NCBI RefSeq assembly: GCF_024055635.1
Contig: NZ_JAMXMB010000009.1
Location: 26,457-90,456, forward strand
Direction: 5' to 3'
From: Microbacterium yannicii
GTDB taxonomy: Bacteria > Actinomycetota > Actinomycetes > Actinomycetales > Microbacteriaceae
DNA: 64,000 bases
Below are positions 29,438 through 38,094 of this stretch, in pieces. Both the position numbers and the translations under genes were made by a program. The stretch's first letter is position 1; every line of letters starts with the position of its first letter. The notes beneath the pieces are model-generated. The model was not told the DNA's origin, searched no databases, and saw only the letters and a program-made list of their open reading frames with translations.

Positions 29438-29839
29438 TTACTCTGCGGACTCGGCGGCGGCCTCGTCGGCAGGAGCCTCGGCCTTCTTCTCCGCCTTCGG
29501 CTTGACGACCGACTTCTTCGAGGAGTCGATCTCGAACGCGGGCTTCTCCTCGCGGGTCTTCACGGTCGAGACCGCGTCCTTGTCGCCCTTGAACTTGCCC
29601 CAGTCGCCGGTGAGCTTCAGCAGCGCGGTGACCTGCTCGGTCGGCTGCGCACCGACGCTCAGCCAGTACTGCGCACGCTCGGAGTCGACCTCGATGAACG
29701 AGGGCTCCTCGGTGGGGTGGTACTTGCCGATCTCTTCGATGACACGGCCGTCGCGCTTGGTGCGCGAGTCGGCCACGACGATGCGGTAGTAGGGCGCACG
29801 GATCTTGCCGAGGCGCTTGAGACGGATCTTGACAGCCAC
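29438..29839 (-). CDS. rpsP: 30S ribosomal protein S16
   Basis: Small-subunit assembly protein. GTG 29837-29839 is chosen because AGGAG lies 5 nt upstream and [20 protein letters not shown] is the normal N terminus. Residues 1-82 match S16 ([34 protein letters not shown]). At 133 residues it is about 50 longer than E. coli S16, with a Lys/Glu/Ala-rich tail ([18 protein letters not shown]) common in actinobacteria. First gene of the operon. Confidence 0.98.
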   Translation of the reverse strand: MAVKIRLKRLGKIRAPYYRIVVADSRTKRDGRVIEEIGKYHPTEEPSFIEVDSERAQYWLSVGAQPTEQVTALLKLTGDWGKFKGDKDAVSTVKTREEKPAFEIDSSKKSVVKPKAEKKAEAPADEAAAESAE

Positions 29840-30107
29840 GATTCTCCTGAATGTGTGGAAAGTGAACGAACTGGTCGCCTGGGGAGTGGGGTGCACACCC
29901 GGCGGAAGCTCAGAAGGAGGACCGCCACGCCGGATAGAGGGTCGAGCGGGTGGTCCAGCCCTCTATTCTGCCAGATGACGGCGTGCGCCGCGAACCAGTC
30001 GGGTTCTCCAGAGCCACCTTCGCAGCATCGGCCGCGCACCAGCGTGCGCGTGACAACGCGCGTCGCGAACCGGCCGGGTGGCGGCATCCGCATGCCAGAC
30101 TGTGCCC

Positions 30108-31271
30108 ATGACGGTGCCCTTCGCGACATCCGCCCGCTCGTCCGTCGGCATGGAGTGGGAGCTCATGCTCGCCGACACCGCGACGGGAGACCTCATCCCC
30201 CGCGCCCCCGACCTGCTCGCCGCACTCGAGGAACGCTCGAGTCTCGAGCGCTACACCGTCACCGGCGAACTGCTGACGAACACCGTCGAGGTGACGAGCG
30301 GCATCGGCGACACGGTGGCGGCGGCCGTGGACGACATCGCAGACGCGATCGCGGAAGTGCGCACCTACACCGACCCGCATGGCATCGACCTGCTCTGCGC
30401 GGGCAGCCACCCGTTCGCCCAGTGGTACGACCAGAGCGTCACCGACAAGACCCGCTATCACAAGCTCATCGAGCGCACGCAGTGGTGGGGACGCAACATG
30501 ATGATCTGGGGCATCCACATCCACGTGGGCGTCGAGGACGTCAACAAGGTGTTCCCCCTCATCAATGCCCTCGCCGTGTATCTGCCGCACCTGCAGGCGT
30601 TGTCGGCGTCGAGCCCGTTCTGGGCCGGCGAGCGCACCGGCTATGCGTCAAACCGTGCCCTGGTCTTCCAGCAGCTCCCCACCGCCGGACTGCCCTGGCC
30701 GCTGCAGGACTGGAGCGAGTTCGAGGGCTACCTCGACGACATGGTCGGAACGGGCGTCATGGAGGATGCGACCGAGGTGCGCTGGGACATCCGCCCGGCG
30801 CCCCGGTGGGGCACCATCGAGGTGCGTGCATGCGACGGCATGTCGACCCTTCCCGAGCTCGCGGCTGTCTCCGCGCTGGTGCAGGTGCTGGTGGAGCACT
30901 TCTCGCGCCGGCTCGACGAGGGTCTTCCCCTCCAGACGATCCAGCCGTGGTTCATCCGCGAGAACAAGTGGCGCGCGGCGCGCTACGGCCTCGACGCACG
31001 CGTCATCGTCGATCACCGCGGCACGCAGCGGCTCGTATCGGAGCACCTCCGCGAAACGCTGGCAGAGGTGGCGGACATCGCCGTGGAGCTCAAGTGCTCG
31101 CGCGAGCTCGCCGGGATCGAATCGATCCTGAGCGGCGGCGCGAGCTACTCGCGCCAGCTCGCGGTCGCTGATGCGGCCGACGGCGACCTGCGCGAGGTCG
31201 TGCGGCACCTGGTCGGCGAGTTCCGCTCGGGCCCGACACTGCGCGAGCACCTGGCGACGCTCGGCCACTGA
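30108..31271 (+). CDS. YbdK-type carboxylate-amine ligase (glutamate-cysteine ligase 2 family)
   Basis: ATP-dependent ligase of the GCS2/YbdK family; homologues show weak gamma-glutamylcysteine ligase activity and the true substrate is uncertain. 387 residues from ATG 30108. Motifs: VGMEWELMLADTATGDLI (metal-binding Glu pair), GSHPFAQWYDQSVTDKTRYH, MMIWGIHIHVGVED, IRPAPRWGTIEVRACD and the C-terminal ENKWRAARYGLDA. No signal peptide. A 268-bp gap separates it from divergent rpsP; convergent with ffh across a hairpin. EgtA-like roles are less likely given the closer YbdK motifs. Confidence 0.9.
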   Translation: MTVPFATSARSSVGMEWELMLADTATGDLIPRAPDLLAALEERSSLERYTVTGELLTNTVEVTSGIGDTVAAAVDDIADAIAEVRTYTDPHGIDLLCAGSHPFAQWYDQSVTDKTRYHKLIERTQWWGRNMMIWGIHIHVGVEDVNKVFPLINALAVYLPHLQALSASSPFWAGERTGYASNRALVFQQLPTAGLPWPLQDWSEFEGYLDDMVGTGVMEDATEVRWDIRPAPRWGTIEVRACDGMSTLPELAAVSALVQVLVEHFSRRLDEGLPLQTIQPWFIRENKWRAARYGLDARVIVDHRGTQRLVSEHLRETLAEVADIAVELKCSRELAGIESILSGGASYSRQLAVADAADGDLREVVRHLVGEFRSGPTLREHLATLGH

Positions 31272-31291
31272 GCCTCACGGCTGCGGAGTAC

Positions 31292-31316
31292 CGGATGCCG
31301 CGGCCCGCGGCATCCG
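31292..31316. terminator. Hairpin between the YbdK-like gene and ffh
   Basis: 11-bp stem (CGGATGCCGCG at 31292-31302, complement at 31306-31316) with a 3-nt loop between two convergent genes, followed by TTGCC. Probably bidirectional. Its arms are two copies of the over-represented 10-mer of this genome. Confidence 0.75.
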
Positions 31317-31329
31317 TTGCCCGCCGGCG

Positions 31330-32895
31330 TCAGCCGCGACCCAGCATCTTCTGCAGTTCGGCGAGGTCCGCCTCGGTCGGCGCGCCTTTCGCACCGCCGC
31401 CGCCCAGCCCGAACCCCGAGCCGGTGGGCGCCTGCGCCGCTTCCGTCAGCGCACCCGCGTTCTCGGCCGCGCGCTTGGCCGGGTTGCCCGAACGGGACCC
31501 CTTCGCCTTCTGCTGCTTGCCCCGCTTGGACGAGGCGCCCGGCCGGCCGGCGCCGGGGATGGGGCCCATGCCGGGGATGTTGGGGACGCCACCGCGGGCG
31601 ACCGTCTTCATCATCTTGGCCGCCTGGTCGAACCGCTGCACGAGCTGGTTGACGTCGGTCACCGTCATGCCCGAGCCGCGCGCGATGCGCAGTCGCCGGG
31701 AGCCGTTGAGCAGCTTCGTGTTGCGACGCTCCGCCGGGGTCATCGAGCGGATGATCGCCTCGGTGCGGTCGATCTCGCGCTCGTCGAAGTCGTCGAGCTG
31801 CTGCTTCATCGAGCCCATGCCCGGCAGCATCCCGAGCATCTTCTTCATCGAGCCCATCTTGCGCATCTGCTGCATCTGGACGAGGAAGTCTTCGAGGGTG
31901 AACTGCTCGGTCGCGAGCTTCTCCGCGACCTTGAGGGCCTCTTCCTCGTCGAACGCCTGCTGCGCCTGTTCGATGAGGGTGAGGATGTCGCCCAGGTCGA
32001 GGATGCGCGACGCCATGCGGTCCGGGTGGAACGCCTCGAGGTCGTCGAGCCCCTCGCCCGTGGACGCGAAGATGATGGGACGGCCAGTGACGGAGGCCAC
32101 CGAGAGGGCTGCACCACCGCGGGCGTCGCCGTCGAGCTTCGACAGCACGACGCCGGTGAAGTCGACGCCGTCCTGGAACGCCTTCGCCGTGTTGACGGCA
32201 TCCTGTCCGATCATCGCGTCGATGACGAACAGCACCTCGTCGGGATCCGTCGCCTTGCGGATGTCGGCGGCCTGCTTCATGAGCTCGGCGTCGACGCCGA
32301 GGCGGCCGGCGGTGTCGATGATGACGATGTCGTGCTGCTGGCGGCGCGCGACGTCGACACCGTCCTTCGCGACCTTGACCGGGTCGCCGGTGCCGTTGCC
32401 GGGCTCGGGAGCGTAGATGGCGGCGCCCGCGCGCTCGGCGACGACCTGCAGCTGGTTGACGGCGTTGGGGCGCTGGAGGTCGGCGGCGACGAGGAGCGGC
32501 GTGTGGCCGTCCTTCTCGAGCATCCTGGCGAGCTTGCCGGCGAAGGTCGTCTTGCCCGAGCCCTGCAGGCCCGCGAGCATGATCACCGTCGGCGGGTTCT
32601 TGGCGAACTGCAGCCGGCGCTGCTCGCCGCCCAGGATCGCCACGAGCTCCTCGTTGACGATCTGCACGACCTGCTGCGCCGGGTTCAGCGCCTTGCTCAC
32701 CTCGTCGCCGAGCGCGCGCTCGCGCACCTTGGCGGTGAACTCCTTGACGACGGGCAGCGCCACGTCGGCGTCGAGCAGGGCGCGCCGGATCTCGCGGACG
32801 GTGCCGTCGACATCCGCGGGCGTGAGCTGCCCCTTCTTGCGGAGGTTGCGGAAGGTCTCGGTGAGCCGGTCGGAGAGGGTGCCGAAAGTCGCCAT
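31330..32895 (-). CDS. ffh: Signal recognition particle protein Ffh
   Basis: SRP54 GTPase that targets nascent membrane proteins to FtsY. 521 residues: N domain, G domain with Walker A GLQGSGKTTFAGKLA, DTAGR (IIDTAGRLGVD) and TKLD (LSKLDGDARGG), then the Met-rich M domain from about residue 300 (FLVQMQQMRKMGSMKKMLGMLPGMGSM, continuing in short Met-rich blocks). C-terminal Gly/Ala-rich extension after about residue 440. Solitary gene here, about 3.5 kb from ftsY. Confidence 0.97.
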   Translation of the reverse strand: MATFGTLSDRLTETFRNLRKKGQLTPADVDGTVREIRRALLDADVALPVVKEFTAKVRERALGDEVSKALNPAQQVVQIVNEELVAILGGEQRRLQFAKNPPTVIMLAGLQGSGKTTFAGKLARMLEKDGHTPLLVAADLQRPNAVNQLQVVAERAGAAIYAPEPGNGTGDPVKVAKDGVDVARRQQHDIVIIDTAGRLGVDAELMKQAADIRKATDPDEVLFVIDAMIGQDAVNTAKAFQDGVDFTGVVLSKLDGDARGGAALSVASVTGRPIIFASTGEGLDDLEAFHPDRMASRILDLGDILTLIEQAQQAFDEEEALKVAEKLATEQFTLEDFLVQMQQMRKMGSMKKMLGMLPGMGSMKQQLDDFDEREIDRTEAIIRSMTPAERRNTKLLNGSRRLRIARGSGMTVTDVNQLVQRFDQAAKMMKTVARGGVPNIPGMGPIPGAGRPGASSKRGKQQKAKGSRSGNPAKRAAENAGALTEAAQAPTGSGFGLGGGGAKGAPTEADLAELQKMLGRG

Positions 32896-33008
32896 GATTC
32901 CCCGATTCTACGCGAGCGGATGCCGCGTGCCGCCGCCCGCCGCGCAGCCCGACATCCGTGGCCGTAGCCGTGCGACCGGCGGCGCTCGGTGAACCCGGTG
33001 GCGCGGGG

Positions 33009-34001
33009 TCACGTGGGGCCGAGCTCCTGGAAGAGGGTGAGCTGCAGGCCCGCGGGACCCCGCAGGCGAGCGTTGCGAGAGTGCCAGGGTGTCACCCGCG
33101 CGGATGCCTCGATCTCGGCGCCGCCCTCATCGAGCCGCGCGACCGCGGCGTCGGTGTCGGCGACCTCCAGGGCCAGGCGGATGCGGTCGCTCGGTGCGTC
33201 GCCGTCGGTCTCGACCCGGTCGATGAACTCCACCTGCGCCGGATTGGCGATCTCGAGCGTCGCGCGGCCCGCGGCGAGGATCGCGACCCGCGCGCCGCCC
33301 TCGGCCTCGTAGGCCTCCGCCTGCGGCATGCCGACGACGTCGCGATAGAACGCCAGCGTCTGCTCGAAGGCCGAGGCCTGAACCACCACGCGCAACTGGG
33401 CCACCTTCCCCACCGGCGCCGTCGACGACATCGGCGCCGCCGCATCGGCCGCGAGCGACAGGAACCGCGACAAGGACGTGCGTCCTGCGCCGTCGTGCGC
33501 CCACGCTTCGATCGCGGCGAGGACGGCACCGCCCCATGCGGCCCCCGCGACCTCAGCGCTCAGGCGGTCGGCGCCGCCGCGCACCAAGCGGGCCGACACC
33601 GCGCGCGCCACTCGTGCCCGCCGCAGCGCCGCGTCGCGCTCCAACTCGGTCTCGAGGCCCATGGCGACGGCGTTGACGATGCCGAGCGCGAGGCTGTCGG
33701 GCGCGAAGGAATCGGCGACGGCGAGGGTCTCGCGTCGGACGAGGGCCGCGGCATCCGCTCCGCCATCACTCGACAGCCGGTGCTCGAACACCGCCAGCCG
33801 CTCATCGAGCCCCGCCCACAGGACGTCGGACTTCGACGAGAAGTAGTTGAAGAAGCTCGACCGGCTGACACCGGCGCGGCTGGCGATGTCGATGATCGAA
33901 GTCTGCTCGTACCCCTGCTCGAGGAAGAGCTCGCACGCCGCCTCGGCGATGGTCTCGCGCGACGATGCCTTGGGCCGTCCTGCGCGTGGCTCGGTGGACA
34001 T
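33009..34001 (-). CDS. TetR-family regulator fused to a VOC (glyoxalase-like) domain
   Basis: One 330-residue frame holding two domains. Residues about 8-60 are a TetR helix-turn-helix (ETIAEAACELFLEQGYEQ, IDIASRAGVSRSSFFNYFSSKSDVL) followed by a helical ligand-binding part to about 190. Residues about 200-330 resemble a vicinal-oxygen-chelate fold (QLRVVVQASAFEQTLAFYRD, GARVAILAAGRATLEIANP, LALEVADTDAAVARLDEGGA, RGPAGLQLTLFQ). A Met at the junction (MSSTAPVGKV) could permit separate translation. Possibly a sensor whose ligand is bound or turned over by the VOC part. Divergent from lipB. The overall fusion is not one I recognise as common. Confidence 0.85.
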   Translation of the reverse strand: MSTEPRAGRPKASSRETIAEAACELFLEQGYEQTSIIDIASRAGVSRSSFFNYFSSKSDVLWAGLDERLAVFEHRLSSDGGADAAALVRRETLAVADSFAPDSLALGIVNAVAMGLETELERDAALRRARVARAVSARLVRGGADRLSAEVAGAAWGGAVLAAIEAWAHDGAGRTSLSRFLSLAADAAAPMSSTAPVGKVAQLRVVVQASAFEQTLAFYRDVVGMPQAEAYEAEGGARVAILAAGRATLEIANPAQVEFIDRVETDGDAPSDRIRLALEVADTDAAVARLDEGGAEIEASARVTPWHSRNARLRGPAGLQLTLFQELGPT

Positions 34002-34135
34002 GAAGCCACCTTAGAGCCGGCCACGGTGCGACACGAAGGCAATCCCTGTGCGCGAGCGGCGCGCCGATCTGCATCGACGTCTGTATTGTTGGACGCGGTT
34101 CATCAATCGCCACGAGCGAACGACTGAGGAGTGCG

Positions 34136-34774
34136 ATGCTCGACATCCAGACCGTCGGCCTGTCCCCCGACTACGTGCCCTACCTCGATGGCTGGGCGCT
34201 GCAGCGCAGTGTCCACACCGACGTGGTGGCCGGTACCCGTCCCGATACTCTCCTGCTGCTCGAGCACGAGCCGGTGTACACGGCGGGCGCGCGAACCGCC
34301 AGACACGAGCGACCGACGGACGGCACGCCCGTCGTCGATGTCGACCGGGGTGGCAAGATCACGTGGCACGGACCCGGTCAGCTCGTCGGCTACCCCATCG
34401 TGCGGCTTCGCGAGCCGGTGGACGTCGTCGCCCATGTGCGGCGCATCGAGCACCTCCTGATCGACGTTCTGCGCCGGTTCGACGTCGAGGGTTACCGCGT
34501 CGAGGGCCGCAGCGGCGTGTGGGTGCGCCGTCCGCTCGGCGAAGACAAGGTGGCCGCGATCGGCGTCCGCGTCCAGCGGGGCGTGACCATGCACGGCTTC
34601 GCGCTCAACTGCGCCAACTCCCTCGCCGGCTTCCGCGGGATCATCCCGTGCGGGATCACGGATGCCGGAGTCACGACGCTCAGTGAGGTCGCCGGCGCGG
34701 AGATCGCTCCCCGAGATGTCGTCGAAACGGTGAGCCGCGTGTTCGCCGACGACTTCGCGGCGGTGCCCGCATGA
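34136..34774 (+). CDS. lipB: Octanoyl-[acyl-carrier-protein]-protein N-octanoyltransferase
   Basis: Transfers octanoyl groups from ACP to lipoyl domains, the first step of lipoate synthesis. 212 residues. Motifs: [39 protein letters not shown], Lys in [13 protein letters not shown] and catalytic Cys in [13 protein letters not shown]. The start overlaps nothing; the stop overlaps the lipA start as ATGA, so the two are coupled. Confidence 0.96.
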   Translation: MLDIQTVGLSPDYVPYLDGWALQRSVHTDVVAGTRPDTLLLLEHEPVYTAGARTARHERPTDGTPVVDVDRGGKITWHGPGQLVGYPIVRLREPVDVVAHVRRIEHLLIDVLRRFDVEGYRVEGRSGVWVRRPLGEDKVAAIGVRVQRGVTMHGFALNCANSLAGFRGIIPCGITDAGVTTLSEVAGAEIAPRDVVETVSRVFADDFAAVPA

Positions 34775-35817
34775 GCGCCTGCGGCACCGGTGGCGCTGCC
34801 GGCCAGGGCGCCGAGCGCGCTCCGGGATCCGGCCCCGACGGACGCAAGCTCCTGCGCCTCGAGGTGCGCAACGCGCAGACGCCCATCGAACGCAAGCCCG
34901 AGTGGATCAAGACCAAGGCCAAGATGGGTCCCGAGTATCAGGCGCTGCACTCTCTCGTGAAGAGCGAAGAGCTGCACACCGTCTGCCAGGAAGCCGGCTG
35001 CCCGAACATCTACGAGTGCTGGGAGGACCGCGAGGCCACGTTCCTCATCGGGGGGTCGCAGTGCACCCGCCGCTGCGACTTCTGCCAGATCGACACCGGC
35101 AAGCCTGCCGACTACGACACCGATGAGCCTCGTCGTGTGGCCGACAGCGTCGTGCGCATGAACCTGCGCTACGCGACGGTGACCGGCGTCGCCCGCGACG
35201 ATCTGCCCGACGGCGGAGCGTGGCTGCACGCCGAGACGGTGCGGCAGATCCACGCGATGAATCCCGGCACGGGCGTGGAGATCCTCGCGACCGACTTCAA
35301 CGGCGATCCTGCACTGCTGGGCGAGGTGTTCGAGAGCCGGCCCGAGGTCTTCGCGCACAACGTCGAGACCGTGCCGCGCATCTTCAAGCGGATCCGACCG
35401 GCGTTCCGCTACGAGCGCTCGCTCGACGTCCTGACGCAGGCCCGGGACGCCGGACTCATCACCAAGTCGAACCTCATCCTGGGGATGGGAGAGGAGCCCG
35501 AAGAGGTCGTGCAGGCGCTCGAAGACCTCCACGCGGCCGGCACCGACATCATCACGATCACGCAGTACCTGCGGCCGTCACCCCGTCACCTTCCGGTCGC
35601 CCGCTGGGTGAAGCCGCAGGAGTTCGTCGAGTTCAAGGACGAGGCCGAGCGCATCGGCTTCCTCGGCGTGCTCGCGGGACCGCTCGTGCGCTCGTCGTAC
35701 CGCGCGGGGCGTCTGTGGGCGCAGTCGATGCTGTCCAAGGGCCACGACATCCCGGCGCATCTCGCGCACATCGCGGAGGACGTGCACGTCGACCGCGGCT
35801 TCGCGCAGGCTGTCTGA
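34771..35817 (+). CDS. lipA: Lipoyl synthase
   Basis: Radical-SAM enzyme inserting two sulfurs into octanoylated lipoyl domains. 348 residues. Auxiliary cluster cysteines are in [13 protein letters not shown], the radical-SAM CxxxCxxC is [10 protein letters not shown], and the C-terminal RSSYRAG serine ligates the auxiliary cluster. A Gly/Ala-rich N terminus of about 35 residues precedes the domain. Translationally coupled to lipB. Confidence 0.97.
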   Translation: MSACGTGGAAGQGAERAPGSGPDGRKLLRLEVRNAQTPIERKPEWIKTKAKMGPEYQALHSLVKSEELHTVCQEAGCPNIYECWEDREATFLIGGSQCTRRCDFCQIDTGKPADYDTDEPRRVADSVVRMNLRYATVTGVARDDLPDGGAWLHAETVRQIHAMNPGTGVEILATDFNGDPALLGEVFESRPEVFAHNVETVPRIFKRIRPAFRYERSLDVLTQARDAGLITKSNLILGMGEEPEEVVQALEDLHAAGTDIITITQYLRPSPRHLPVARWVKPQEFVEFKDEAERIGFLGVLAGPLVRSSYRAGRLWAQSMLSKGHDIPAHLAHIAEDVHVDRGFAQAV

Positions 35818-35853
35818 CCCGGGTGGTGTGACGGCGGCGGTCTGACCACGGCG

Positions 35854-36354
35854 TCAGTCCGCGCTCGTCACCGACAGCACCGCGCCACCCGAGTCGAGGT
35901 TGACGAGCAGCACATCGTCGGTCGCGTCGGGGTCGAGCGCGTATTCGAGCACGGCGAAGGGGTCCGACCCCCCGTGCTCATCGGCGAGGATCGTCATGCT
36001 CATGAGCTGCAGGGAGCGGATCACATCGATCTGGATGTCTCCGGAGATGTCGACGAGCGTGTCTTCGAGCGCCTCCCCCAGCGCCTCCTGCTGCTGCAGG
36101 ATGTACTCGGTCACCTCGCTGGTGCGATCGTTCAGCTCGTCGACCATCGAGTTGCGGGCGCTCCGATCGATGTCTTCGAGCGATGCGATGAGCGCGGCCG
36201 CGACGTCGAGCGCCGCTTCCGACACATCGTCCTGGTCGGGCGCCGTCAGGTCGACGGTGACCGACTGGTCGCCCAACTCCACGTTCTCCGACCAGAAGAT
36301 CGATCCGTCAGGCCCCGATTCGAGGAGTCCGAAGTAGTCGTGCTCGATCGCCAT
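35854..36354 (-). CDS. DUF2004-like hypothetical protein
   Basis: A 166-residue acidic cytoplasmic protein from ATG 36354 (MAIEHDYFGLLESGPDGSIFW). It resembles the DUF2004 family by its N terminus and by the pattern of acidic helices (DDVSEAALDVAAALIASLED, TSEVTEYILQQQEALGEAL), but the assignment is by eye. No signal, membrane segment or catalytic motif. Convergent with lipA across 36 bp and 81 bp downstream of ftsY on the same strand. Function unknown. Confidence 0.7.
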   Translation of the reverse strand: MAIEHDYFGLLESGPDGSIFWSENVELGDQSVTVDLTAPDQDDVSEAALDVAAALIASLEDIDRSARNSMVDELNDRTSEVTEYILQQQEALGEALEDTLVDISGDIQIDVIRSLQLMSMTILADEHGGSDPFAVLEYALDPDATDDVLLVNLDSGGAVLSVTSAD

Positions 36355-36435
36355 TCCCCCATGAAACCGCACGGAGCGCGCCGGCGATAGCCCGAACACG
36401 GCATGGCGCGGATTCCGTCCGCCGCGGCGACGGAA

Positions 36436-37308
36436 TCAGTCGACGAGGGATGCCGCGAACACGTGCGGCGTGAAGCCGGTCAGGTCGCCGATGCCCTCGC
36501 CCTGACCCAGCAGCTTCACCGGAATCCCCGTCCGCTCCTGCACCGCGAGCACGAATCCGCCCTTCGCGGAACCGTCGAGCTTCGTCAGCACGAGCCCGGT
36601 CACGCCGGCGTGCTCGAGGAACGCCTGCGCCTGCATGACCCCGTTCTGCCCGGTCGTCGCATCCAGCACGAGCAACACCTCGCTGATCGGCGCCTGCTTC
36701 TCGATGACGCGGCGGATCTTGCTGAGCTCGTCCATCAGGCCGCCCTTGGTGTGCAGGCGCCCCGCCGTGTCCACCAGGACGATCTCGGTGCCGGTGCTCT
36801 TGGCGTACTCGATGGTCTGGAAGGCGACGGATGCCGGATCCTGGCCCTCCTGCTGGGGGCGCACGATCGCGGCGCCGCCCCGCTCGGCCCAGGTCGCGAG
36901 CTGGTCGACGGCCGCGGCCCGGAACGTGTCGGCCGCGCCGACGACGACCGATCGCCCGTAGCGCTGCAGGAACTTCGCGAACTTGCCGATCGTGGTGGTC
37001 TTGCCGACGCCGTTCACGCCGACGACGAGCACCACGGCCGGCCGCTCCGTGAGGCGCAGAGTGGTGTCGAACTTCGCGAAGTGCTCCTCCAGCGTCTCCT
37101 TGAGCATCCGCTGAAGGTCGCGCGGGTCGGTCGTGCGGTATCGCTCGACCTTGGCGCGCAGCTCATCGATGATGCGCTCGGTGATGTCCGGGCCGAAGTC
37201 GGCCGTCAGCAGCGCGGTCTCGAGGTCTTCCCAGGTGGTCTCGTCGATCGTGGGCTTGACGAACATGCCGCGCAGCGCGCGTCCGAGCGACCAGGAGCTC
37301 TCTGCCAT
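36436..37308 (-). CDS. ftsY: SRP receptor FtsY (short form)
   Basis: GTPase receptor for Ffh-bound ribosomes at the membrane. 290 residues, essentially just the NG domain. Walker A GVNGVGKTTTIGKFAKFL, GAADTFRAAAVDQL, DTAGRLHTKGGLMDEL, TKLDGSAKGG and LGQGEGIGDLTGF are all present. The long acidic A domain of E. coli and the N-terminal extension of mycobacterial FtsY are missing; MAESSWSLGRALRGMFVKP may serve as a short amphipathic anchor. Downstream of smc and a lipoprotein gene. Confidence 0.96.
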   Translation of the reverse strand: MAESSWSLGRALRGMFVKPTIDETTWEDLETALLTADFGPDITERIIDELRAKVERYRTTDPRDLQRMLKETLEEHFAKFDTTLRLTERPAVVLVVGVNGVGKTTTIGKFAKFLQRYGRSVVVGAADTFRAAAVDQLATWAERGGAAIVRPQQEGQDPASVAFQTIEYAKSTGTEIVLVDTAGRLHTKGGLMDELSKIRRVIEKQAPISEVLLVLDATTGQNGVMQAQAFLEHAGVTGLVLTKLDGSAKGGFVLAVQERTGIPVKLLGQGEGIGDLTGFTPHVFAASLVD

Positions 37309-37334
37309 CCCCCCAGCCTAGGCGCCGGACACCG

Positions 37335-38036
37335 TCAGTCGGACGCGGGCGCCACCGCGATGCCGACGTACTCGTTCAGCAGGCCCGTGACTTCGGTGCC
37401 GATGTCCTGCCCGGCCGGGCACTCCACGTTGACGACCAGTGAGGTGCCCAGCGCCCCGAAGGTGCGACCGAACTCGCTCCAGCTCGCGTCGTCGCCGCCT
37501 GCCCCGCCACTGCCCCCGACCATGCGGATCTCGACGGTCCCCTCCTGGGTCGTCTGGGCGACGTGATCATCGGACGCGTTCGCACTGACGTCGGCCGGCG
37601 TCACTCCGGGGATCTGCGTGCTCAGCACTGCGGCGAGCATGTTGTCGGTGCTCGCGCGGTCGTCCGCGCCGAGTTCGAGATCGGTGATGGCCCCTTGGTA
37701 GAAGGCGATCGTGCACTGGGTCTGCCCGTCGAGGTAGGCCCAGCTGCCGTTGCCGTCGTCGGGCGAAGACACTGCGAATCGTTCGTCGGCGGCCATCAGC
37801 CGGTCGTCCCAGCCGACGACCCAGAGTGCGGGATCCAGCTCGGCACCGGTCTCGAACGTGATGTCCGTCGGAGGCTCGTCGTCGGCCTCCGTCGGCTCGG
37901 GCGTCGCCGCGTCCGACGAGGATTCCGTGGGCTCCGGCGTTGCGCGCCGGGCACCTGACACATCCGGCGTGCACGCGGTCAAGAGGAAAGCCGCGAGGAC
38001 GACGCCCGCCGCCGCCGCACTCGATGCCCTCTGCAT
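37335..38036 (-). CDS. Predicted lipoprotein, unknown function
   Basis: 233 residues from ATG 38036. A lipoprotein signal (MQRASSAAAAGVVLAAFLLTAC) has lipobox LTAC with the lipidated Cys at about 22. A Pro/Glu/Ser/Thr-rich linker (EPTESSSDAATPEPTEADDE) follows. The globular part has two further Cys (TQCTIAFYQGAI and VVNVECPAGQD) that could form a disulfide. No family recognised. Sits between smc and ftsY, a place usually without an insert; probably surface-exposed on the cell membrane. Confidence 0.8.
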   Translation of the reverse strand: MQRASSAAAAGVVLAAFLLTACTPDVSGARRATPEPTESSSDAATPEPTEADDEPPTDITFETGAELDPALWVVGWDDRLMAADERFAVSSPDDGNGSWAYLDGQTQCTIAFYQGAITDLELGADDRASTDNMLAAVLSTQIPGVTPADVSANASDDHVAQTTQEGTVEIRMVGGSGGAGGDDASWSEFGRTFGALGTSLVVNVECPAGQDIGTEVTGLLNEYVGIAVAPASD

Positions 38037-38094
38037 ACGCCGAACGCTACTCCTCCACGCGTAGCCGGGCGGAACCCCACGACGGCGAATGGCG

